From Intoshia linei (Eukaryota; Orthonectida; Rhopaluridae): 21,799 nucleotides of DNA. The notes under the pieces were generated by a model that made no database searches, had not been told where the DNA came from, and worked only from the letters and a program-made list of their open reading frames with translations. A program made the translations under genes and the position numbers. The stretch lies in contig LWCA01000624.1 in the NCBI GenBank assembly GCA_001642005.1, positions 1 through 21,799 on the forward strand. The letters are read 5' to 3'. Shown here piece by piece: positions 9,331 through 19,500 of the stretch (the stretch's first letter is position 1; each line of letters starts with the position of its first letter).

Positions 9331-10509
9331 ATCTTTATTTTGTAATTTGTAAATACATGTATCAACTGATGTATTTTACATTTGTAATATGTACTGAGTT
9401 TCAAACCTCACTAAAAGTAAAGAAAAAACTATTTTCGAAACATTGGTAATAATGATTTATCTTTTTATCCCGTACTTCTATTATGCACTATGTTTGGTTC
9501 TCAGAAATTTATTTGCTTTCGGAAAAAAGTAAATGAAGAAGTTTTTAATTTTGTCCTTGAATAATAACAACAAAAGTCTATAAAGTGAAACAACTACTGA
9601 ACGATTTAGTTCATGATTTCTGCTACGCCGCGAAATCGTTAACCCTGGAAATAAAAAAATTTTTGCTTGATCAAGTTAATGAAACCAGAATATATTAGCA
9701 TTTTAGAAAGTGAAAGCAGAATTTTAGAAATAAGTTTTGTGTAAGTAGAAACTAGTCTATTCGTAGAACTAGGATTACGCCAGAATTAATTGAAGCTAAA
9801 ACTTTTGAAATACAGCAAAATCTTAATATGTAATTTATAAATTATTTTTTGTTAATACATTTAATTGTAATTATATATTATAATTATATAATACACTTTA
9901 TATGTCTATGTATTTTAATGATATTACTCTATTACAAAATTGAATATTCGGATCCTATTCATATTATTTCCCTCTAAATATTAATTATTTATTTCCTTTT
10001 TTCATCAAAAATCTTAAACATTTTAATAATTTTTATTTTTAAAATTTTTATAAAATTTACTGAAATTTGAAAAAAAGTATTTACTGAGTGTTAAAAAAAT
10101 TTTTTTTAGTGAGTTACTAAATACTAAATTGAAAATAGTATCAACACCGAGTTGATTGGAAATGTTTCTCCAAATTTCAGACAATAATTTTATCTAATTA
10201 GGTGAAATATGTGGAATATATTTACTTTGTCAATTCACACTAAAAACTGCGCGTTAATTGTTAGTCACATTAGATTAACCAAATAAAATTAGTTTTTGAT
10301 GCCTAATAGTCAAGTTGATTATATATATTCATTTAACCAATAGTTTTTGTTCTAAACGTAAATATTTATCGTGTATTTATTCCAGTATATTTCCTTATCT
10401 TTTTATTTCATAATAATATCGCTATGCAGAAATTGGAATAGAGTAACTTAACAAAGAAATAATTTAGCATACGAATCTAAATATTTTATATATTAACATT
10501 CAAATTATT
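9331..10509. other. Intergenic region between WDR18 and the cysteine-rich gene
   Basis: About 1.2 kb of AT-rich DNA with stops in all frames. It must hold the WDR18 3' end and the promoter of the cysteine-rich gene, but I see no clear polyadenylation signal, core promoter element, RNA gene or transposon terminus. A slightly less AT-rich patch near 9600-9830 has short open segments (such as NDLVHDFCYAAKSL) that I could not assign. Confidence 0.5.
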
Positions 10510-13500
10510 ATGAAGTTTGACTTTTTTTATATCTTGTTGTTTTTAATTTACCAAACTTTTGTGCAAAGTAATGTATACATTGTATTTTAATATCAACTAT
10601 TAGGTGTTTGTAAAATTAACAACTGTATTAACTGCTATAAAGCTCCACTCGGTTGTATAGAATGTAGTGAAAGCTATTATCGTGATGCTGATACCCTTCA
10701 ATGCAAACGTCATTTTTAAAGAAATGTTTCTAATATATTTTAGGTTGTCCAAATTATTGCAATTTATGTTCTAGTGGAAAATCATGTACAAATTTTTAAT
10801 TGCAATTAATTCTTTAGGTTTAGAATGCAAAATTGGAAACTATTTTAATGATTATGTCAATTATTGTGATGGTAAGTATAATTATTTTTTTTTATTGAAA
10901 ATAAGATTGCTTACCCAACTGTGATACCTGCTTGGACAGACTTGGCTGTTCACGTTGTTCGTTGGGATTCTACAAAGAAACTGGACCCAAACAATGCATT
11001 AGTAATCATTTATACGTACTTTTGTATGTGTTAGCCCCGTATAACTTATACAATGTATGGAAATACATTAATCACAATTAATATCGAAACTTATACTATA
11101 AGTTTTATTATATAATTTGTGCTTACATATAAAATTGAATGTCTTATTTTTGATACCTATTATTATTTAGTTTAATGACATTACAGTATTCATTCCATGA
11201 TTTGTTATGTATTTATAATTTTGTCTCCTTTAATCAAAATTGAACATGTGTTATTTTAATTAATTAAATCTAATAGAATGTTCGGATAATTGCGCTGCTT
11301 GTTTGGGAAATACAAGTTGCTTTCAATGTGACAAAGGATACTATTTAGAAAGCAAAGTATGCACAAGTAATTAAACCATATATTGCTTCATAATTGACAA
11401 TTATAATTATTAACCATTAAAATATTTAATTATACTTTTGTAGAATGTTTTAACAATTGCGATGAATGTACAAGCGGTAAATCTTGTGCATCGTGTCAAG
11501 ATAATTTCTACTGGAACGATATAACGGAATTTTGTGAAAGTATGTATAATAGAATCTATAATTATACATTTAATATAACAAATAAGATATTGTTCACCAA
11601 GACATACATAATATTCGTTATATCATTAATGAATGTATCTACAATGCACCTAAACTGTGTATGTCCTATATATCACTAGTTTTCAACCTTTTTTATAATT
11701 CGCTCCTTTTTCCAATTTTTTTTAAATTCCTCCCCATCATTATTTCATTTATGACCAAATTTTAATTTAAATACTATATTTCGTAATTTGTGGATATTTC
11801 ATTTTGTAAGATATTTCATTACTAGCTTTTGCTAATTTTTCAACATTAAGATTAGATTTATATAAAAAAGATGTAATTTTTTGGTTTAATTTCAAATAAT
11901 TGTTTTCCGTGTCGATAAAAAAGCAATATTTTTATCGCAATATCCACTGGGTTTACTAACAAAATAATGTTACAAGTTTTGTAGTCCGCATATAATTATT
12001 TACTAATGTTTTTTGGTACAATAAGCAAAAAGGTAAATAAAATTGTCATCAAGAGCACAAACAAATCAAAATTTCAAGTAATCGCTGCTAGACTTTCTAA
12101 TTTTAACTTTAGACTTTAAACATTGGATGATATTGCCAAAATTAAAATAAACGTGATATAAATAGTGGATGATGATGGAAAATTCTAACTTATATAATAT
12201 GCTACGCGATTTTTGTTTGTGTATGTGTGTGGATGTGTGTGTGACTTTATTGAAATAACTACCAATCTTAGAATTTTTTAAAGGCCACATTTCAATTACA
12301 GTTTTTTCCGGGACGTATATTAAGATATATTTCAACCTCCCAATTTCACATCTTACGGGTCAAAAACCCCCATTGTCCCTCTTTTTGAAAATGTTATTAT
12401 AAAATAACATTAAATACTTCAAATTAACTTGATTTTATATTTTTACAGTATTATTTTGATTAATTTTACAATTTTTCGTTTTGAAAGAAGGCTATAATTC
12501 TTGAAAATGTTTAATAAATGGGAATCGAACTGAGATCGACAGAATAAAAATATAAGGAGTATACCTCTCTGTTGCAACTGTTATATTATTTTACTTTGTA
12601 ATTGTTTATTATTCAATATACTAATAATAATGGACATCACACGACACAATTCAACTGAGATAATTTTTCCTCCAAAATTCCTACCCTTTTTACAAATTTC
12701 CTCCCATACAAAAATAATTCCTCCTTGGGAGCCACTTGGTTTATCGTTGAGAACATCTACTATATATGTTTGTATGGGTTCAATACAATCTGTATTAAGT
12801 TTCAAAAGCTGAAAAATTAATAAATGTAGAGTTATTGGTGCATATTTTATGTTTAGTAAACATTGTTTACATTATTATATTTATACCATTTATGATACAT
12901 GTATGTTTATGTATTACTATTACTAATTAAAAATATTAAAATAGCTTGTGGAGAAGGCTGCGAAATTGGTGAATGCAAGAAAAATCTCGGATGTGCAAAG
13001 TGTAGTAATAATTATTACTTGGACGGAAAAATTTGTAAACGTAATAAATTATAATTTATTATATTAATATTAATTATAATTATACATAAAAAAATATTAT
13101 TAAATTGTTATTAAAATTATTAATTAATAATTATTATTAATATTAGCCTGTTTGATTAGTGAAGAGAATAAATGTTTAAATTGCGTACCGACTATGACTG
13201 GATATTTATGGAATTTACCGACGCAACATTGCATCAGTAATTTTTTTAAATTTTTTATTAATTAAATTTATTTTCAAGATTGCCCTGAATATTGCTTGAA
13301 TTGCGATATATTCAATATATGCATGGTAGGTGCCACCGACATGTGTATAACTGGTAAAGTGTGGGACCCTACCAGTCTCACATGCACTGGTATTTATTTT
13401 TATAGCATAAAATATTATAATATGTTCAGATTGCAGTACATTTATCCAAAAAATGCCTCTTAATGTAGTACAAAATAGTTGTCACAAATGCAATGGGTTA

Positions 13501-16500
13501 TATTATGATTTGGTACAAAATTCTTGTGTAGGTAAAATATAAATCTATCGTAAAATTAAATTGAATATTTTTTATAGCTTGTACGATTAATACACCAAAA
13601 ACATCTACTCTTCCTTGTCTACATTGTATTGATTACAATAACAATTATTATTCAAAGGGATACTTTCACTCTGCCGGAAATTGCAAAAGTATTATTTTGC
13701 ATTTTTAACATTATTATTTATTGTATATTGTGGTTTAGGCTATGACTGTTCAGCAGTACAGACAAACAGCATGAGTTGGTGTGATTATTGCAATGGATAC
13801 TACTGGGATTTTGGTATGGCTGATTGTAAACGTAAGTATGTTCATTTCGGTTCATTATTTCCATACATAGCCAAATTGTGTGATGGGTCTGTCGATATTA
13901 CGACTGTACTAGTACAAAGTGAATGTGAAGCTTGCACAAATCGAGTATGGATTACTGGAAAATGCACAGCATGTATAAAATTTTTAGTAATTTGTAAAAT
14001 ATTTAGTTGTATGTGACCCCGGATGGACCACTCAAAAAATAGATAAATGTGGAAAATATTGGAATGGCTTAACAAATACATGCGATCGTTTACTATATTG
14101 TTTTATTTTTAATGTTAATTTCAGCTGTGCAATGTTATTATACGGCTACGTTGACTGAATTAGAATGTAAAGGTTGCCATAATCGGTATTGGGATACATC
14201 GGCATTGCAGTGTTTTGGTAATTATTAATCAATTATTAAAATGAATCTGATTTAATTAAAATTGATTTATACTATTAATATTTAGAAATCGACTGTTTTG
14301 CAATTAATCTGTTGATCACGCCAGATAAATGTTATGGATGCCGTAGGCTAGGCTGGTATTGGGATTCTGTAACTAGCTGCACGTTCAGTATAATATAATT
14401 GAATAATAGTCATGTACATATAAATTATAGTATCAAAAGGTGACTGTGATGCTGAACCTACCGATATTGACAAATGTACAGGTTGTGAAGAAATGGATTG
14501 GGATGCTGGTCAAAATAAATGCAAAAAAATAACAGGCGACAGTACAATAGATTTAATTTATCTATAATCATTTTAGCTTGTACATCCAACTTGGTAAGAT
14601 TTTTTAAATTGAAAAATTATTTTTCAGATCACCGAAAAACAGTGTAATTTTTGCTTTGGGTTAAAGATAGCTGGTGTCAATCTGAAAGGTATGATACTTA
14701 TATGATCATTGATCACATGAAACTCATTTAGCTGTGAAATGTATTACTAAACCTGATATTAGTCACTGCCATGGACTATCCTATTTAAATAGTGGCGGAA
14801 CTGCAAAAAGTATTACATTATAATTATTATTATAAATTTATATTGGTCGCTCGTAAATGGCGTCTCTTTGGAGGTTTTCAATTAATGATTTATTTTTCCA
14901 CATGACACAATATTGATAACAAAAATTAATTTTAAAATTGTTTAATATATTTGGAAGGTTAACTTCCATTTAATATTGATTGATACATCTGAAAATATGG
15001 CTTAATAAATAATATTGTCAATTGATTACAATAACTTGACTAAATTCACTCCAAATAAAAATAATAATACTTGTGTTATACTAAAAAAAAAATCAATTTA
15101 TGAGACTAAAACCCAGATTTTTACATGTCAAATTTAAGTTTCACTCCTGATTTGGAAATTACTGCAAGAATGTTTTAATTTTCAAAATAAATGTACATTT
15201 GTAAGGTTGAATTTTACCATCCACGTTAATTGAGTGAACTGCTTCAGAATAATCTTTTTAAAAATTCTAGGTCTTAGTTTGTTTTGATTTTTCACAAAAG
15301 GGTCATTAGGGTTTTATTATTAAGATACGCACACATAAACCAGCGTGATATCAAGGTGAGTTTTTAATTATTGTTTTACTATAATTCATTTTCTTTAATA
15401 TATAGTATATATTATATACAATACATTTTATACATGTAATGTATAGCTTTTTATAACCTTGTTTATATTATATCATTAAATGTTTAGAATTACACGGCAC
15501 AGTATTGGATGACCAATATAAATGTAGTGGAGTACTAGAAAAATCATGGGTTGGAGGCAACTGTGTTGATTCTCCTGTTGGTGACTGCATTTCACCTAGT
15601 TTCAGTCAAGTTATTTGCAACAATTGTTTCTATGGAATTTGGGACCCAATATTACAATATTGCACTAGTATATAACTATTGAGGTGTTAAATGTTTTCTA
15701 AAAACTAAGATGCAGGGTCATACAGGATGAGAAAATTTTTTTGAAGAGCTGTCGTATAGTAACGTAATCGTTTAGTATAACTTATAAAAATAAGTTATAA
15801 CGACATTCACAACGAAATATTTATATTATGTATTGTATTGTATGTATCGCTTTATTTTTTGGGTAGCAGTTACTTTAATAGTTTACTACGTATTTATATT
15901 TACCAATAATTTTAGAAGCTTAAATTATTAATTATTATAATTATGAATTAACATAATTTATTATGTTAACATTAATATGAAGTAAATTGAATTGTAAACG
16001 AAACTTATATCGTTACGTATACTATTTGTTAAGCCTAAATTTAAAAAACACTAACCTCTCAAACGATTAAAATTGGGCTAATTAATGAGAAAAAATGTAT
16101 TTTTTCTTTGAGTTAATTCAAATTTTCCTCAGTAATTGTTAAAACTTTACTTTCAGTGTCAAAATAATCCATTAACAATTAATAATCTAATTAATTAAAT
16201 TTTGAAAAACAGCTAAATATTAAGAAAAATTGTTGAATAAACTAAAAAATAATATTTCTTAATATTATTTCATGTATTAGCCAGATGTTTATTGAACTTT
16301 ATGTATAATATTAATTACAAAAATCGACCCACGACAAAAACCTATCAGGACCAAATATGTCCTTTAAAAAAAATTTTAAAGGGATTAATTACTAAATTAA
16401 TAATAAATATTACAAATGTTCAAAACATTGTGGGTATTTTTAAATTGCAGAGCATGCCAATGTTTTTTCAATAGTATTAAAAACATACACAAACTTCAAT

Positions 16501-19500
16501 TCTCTCACTAATGTTACAAATATGGTAAATATATGTTAACTAACATGTTAATTTATTACCTAGTAAATTGCATATAAATATACTTTTCATTAATACATTA
16601 ATTCTCAGTCTATACATTTAATTGATTAATTATAATACTCACACCGTACGGACAATATTTTTTTAATTTCTAAAATTCGATGAAAAAGTTAACACCTCAA
16701 TAATAATATAAATATACAGTATTTATAGTATTTATTTATGTTAATAATAAATATAAAATATAGAAATAATAATACAGTACATTAATATGTCAAATCATTT
16801 ATTTTTTATTAATTTAATTAATTTTTATTTTTAAAAGGTGCTCTCATCATCCATTGTGGATGGATTCGAAAATCAAACATATCATTCTTATTTATTTTGA
16901 TAACGAATAAGAACGTAGGCTAAGCTTCATAGAAAATGTTCTTAGAAAAAAATTGAGTTGATATCTTTATGCACATTGTAAATGTGGGTGTCATTGACAC
17001 CAAGGATTAGAATTAATTGATTGCAACCAATTTATTGCAATTAATTGGTAAAATTATTGAAAAATAATCAATTAATTGTTTGTTCAAAAAGTATTTTTCA
17101 ATTAATTGAAAAATCAAAAAATATTTTCCAATTATTTGCTTTATGAAAAATAAAAAATTTCAATTAATTGAAAAATTAATATTTAGCAAACAATTAATTG
17201 GTTTATAGAAAATAATTGATTCAATCAATTATTTCCAATCCCTGATTGACACTGTCACATTTTTCGGAATTTTGAGCATGTGATAGTCAATTAGTATACA
17301 TATTAATTACACTAAATGTGTGTATTTTTAATATAGAAAAACTATTTCGCAATCAAACACATTTAAAGCTATCTATACGAGTCGTGTTGTCATTTATAAT
17401 TGATCATTTTAAAAATTTATGATTTCATTTATTTTGGATTTTAGTTGGTTAAAATCCTCTAAAAATCTAAAAAATAATTATTTTATTTTATAATATACCC
17501 TGGTAAAAAACCATAAAATGAACTACATGTATCGTCAAAATTTTAAATAATAAACGACATACTATACACATTGTATAGTATAACACGGACTTCAACATAA
17601 TATCCTCATAACTATGGATATCTCATTATATCTACTTTTCTCCTCAAATAAATTTTTGTATGATAAATTTAAAATGACAACTGTACATCAATAGTTATTT
17701 TAACATTGATGTAAATATTTTTATTACATAATTACATTATTACATTAATGACCAGATTCAGAACTAATTGTCATTAATTATTAGATACGTGCGACACCCT
17801 AATGTACATTGTATAATTAATAATACAATACATGTAGTATGTACTATTTTAAGTAAATAAGTAAAGGACAGTATCCTGATGATACTGCATTAATATTGTA
17901 TACTGTATATATTTTTTGAAATTTAAACGTACATAATGTATACTAGATTTGGATTGTAATACCGCATCCGCTATTCCAGATTTAATATTGCTACAGCCAT
18001 CTTGCATTAGATGCGAATCATTAAAAACTGGTCTTAGTTGGATATCTGGATCGACTTGTGTTGGTATATAGTATCTATTTTATTGGTATAAAAAGTTTCT
18101 AGTTAACGATTGCAGTTTTGTCAATATACCAACTTATATTGAACAATTTTGCAGATCTTGTATGCAAGCTTATTGGAGCTCTGGTTCCTGTAAAAGTAAT
18201 ACAATTGTATAATTCGATTACTGTATCTTTTAGATGTTAACTGTGCGATTCAACCATTGACCGATATTGATTATTGCGAATCTTGTGGCTTATCTTGGGA
18301 TTCATTTGGAAGCAAGTGCTGGGGTAATCCATGAACTTATTTTTTACCGTCAATGATTTCAAACATTAGTGTGTCCTCAAAATTCCGTTTCATGTGATAA
18401 CAATGGAGCTACTTGTACTATTGGTTATTATTGGGAGTTGAGTACTTGGAGCTGTGTGCGTAATTTAAGCTTTTTATTATTTATAAATTTATAAAAAGAA
18501 ATATCCTGTTCGACGGATAACCTCAATTCCTTGGGTAAATGTAGTGCATGCATTAACAGAATATGGAATTCATTGACAAATATATGTGATAGTAATATTT
18601 ATTAACATATAAATATATTAACAAGTAATTACATATGAATGTTATATTTATTTAAAATATAATTAATAGATTGTCCAGTTAATTGTGATACATGTTTAAA
18701 TTCATTAATATGTGTTACATGTGCTGAAACATACATATGGAATATTGCGACAATGCAATGTGAAGGTATTATTTTTTGCAATTCATAAATATTCCCTATA
18801 ATTGTGAAATGATCATGTTGGGAGTCATTAATTTAATCCCTAACACAAGGTATGGGGATAATTCGTAAGTGCAATTTTTTTTTAGAATATTTTAATTTCA
18901 ATATAATGGTTTTGTTAATTTTATGTTAATTTGGTTATGTTTATTTATGCTGATATTTCGCATCCTTTCATAATACGTTAAGTTTAAAGTAGTTTACTTA
19001 GGTGTAAAAATTTTATGATTTCGTTTAATAAAACTGATGGTGGGGTGAAAGTGAAAATTTCAATTGACTTAACTAGCCAATTAAAAAAAAACAATTTGGA
19101 AAATGGTTAGTATCCTATTTTATAATGAGTTAAATGTTAATCGTTTGAAGATGGGTGCTATTTCATAATTATTGTTATATTTAGTTTGCAGTTACGCAAC
19201 AATTAATTATTGTTCAAATTGTCCATTAACCTTACTAGTAAACATTCCTCAATGTGTTGGTAAGTCTGTTAATTTCAATATCTATTTAGAGCAAATTACA
19301 TTTTCGAAACAATCTTTTTAATTTTTACCAATTCTTTTTTCAATTTTCCAACGTTTTCAACGAAATGAAAAATTTGTTTGGAAAATGAAAATTTTGTTGA
19401 TGTAATGAGAATGAACCAATGTATATAAATTAATTGATATGGTGTATTGTATTATAACTTTATAAATAAATATATTTATTTATTGTTGCAGTATGCACTT

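Larger units (their letters stand above)
11681..12759. mobile_element. Degenerate hAT-like element (candidate)
   Basis: The left side reads TAGTTTTCAACC and the right side carries CGTTGAGAACATCTA, whose inverse complement, TAGATGTTCTCAACG, resembles the left and the hAT end consensus. The flanks contain TATATATC and TATATATG, a possible 7/8 target duplication, though such AT steps are common here. The interior has CTCCC/GGGAG-rich patches near both ends, as in many hAT elements. No transposase frame remains. Exact boundaries are uncertain by several bases. Confidence 0.4.
11540..12944 (+). other. 1.4-kb intron 7 of the cysteine-rich gene
   Basis: Donor GTATGT at 11540 and acceptor ATAG ending at 12944, in phase 1. 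Most of it is occupied by the degenerate hAT-like element at about 11681-12759. A TG-rich simple repeat lies at 12215-12243. Open frames at 12066-12335, 12581-12805 and 12630-12812 have no recognisable product. Confidence 0.7.
10510..13040 (+). other. Cysteine-rich gene block 1 (exons 1-8): signal peptide and six-Cys repeats
   Basis: Exons: 10510-10567, 10604-10708, 10744-10785, 10818-10871, 10906-11001, 11277-11366, 11444-11539 and 12945-13040. Exon 2 gives CKINNCINC...CIEC...C. One repeat is split between exons 3 and 4: the splice after GGAAAATCAT removes a 32-nt intron and joins GKS to the second C-x-x-C half, CLEC. Exons 5-8 are clean six-cysteine repeats, for example CFNNCDECTSGKSCASC in exon 7. 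Introns are 36, 35, 32, 34, 275, 77 and 1,405 nt. Confidence 0.82.
15668..17946 (+). other. 2.3-kb intron 22 of the cysteine-rich gene
   Basis: Donor GTATAT directly after exon 22 and acceptor TACTAG before exon 23, phase 1. It contains a mariner-like inverted-repeat element starting 11 bases after the donor (15679-16700) and a hAT MITE (17001-17244). The stretch 17253-17946 has no identifiable content. A gene boundary here is conceivable, but exon 23 begins as an ordinary repeat with no signal peptide. Confidence 0.7.
13147..18591 (+). other. Cysteine-rich gene block 2 (exons 9-27): four-Cys, Trp-bearing repeats
   Basis: Exons: 13147-13236, 13279-13389, 13430-13531, 13578-13688, 13739-13831, 13871-13972, 14007-14087, 14125-14217, 14286-14387, 14431-14541, 14577-14593, 14628-14688, 14732-14809, 15488-15667, 17947-18063, 18103-18195, 18234-18323, 18370-18459 and 18499-18591. 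The usual pattern is C-x(7-17)-C-x2-C-x(3-5)-[YW]-W-[DN]-x(5-7)-C, seen as CNGYYWDFGMADC, CHNRYWDTSALQC and CGLSWDSFGSKC. Exon 10 is intermediate, keeping the six-cysteine start CPEYCLNC but ending KVWDPTSLTC. Exons 19-20 split one repeat with a phase-0 intron. Exon 22 is double length (180 nt). Confidence 0.8.

Noticed and set aside
12066-12335. 89-codon minus-strand frame
   Set aside because: It lies in a transposon-bearing intron, spans the TG microsatellite and shows no known motif.
12581-12812. Overlapping frames on both strands
   Set aside because: They cover the right end of the degenerate hAT-like element; no protein family recognised.
15777-15799. ATAACTTAT/ATAAGTTAT palindrome reminiscent of a recombinase site
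   Set aside because: Short AT palindromes are frequent here, and there is no recombinase gene or second site.
16292-16474. 60-codon frame inside the mariner-like element
   Set aside because: No transposase motif and composition like the AT-rich background.
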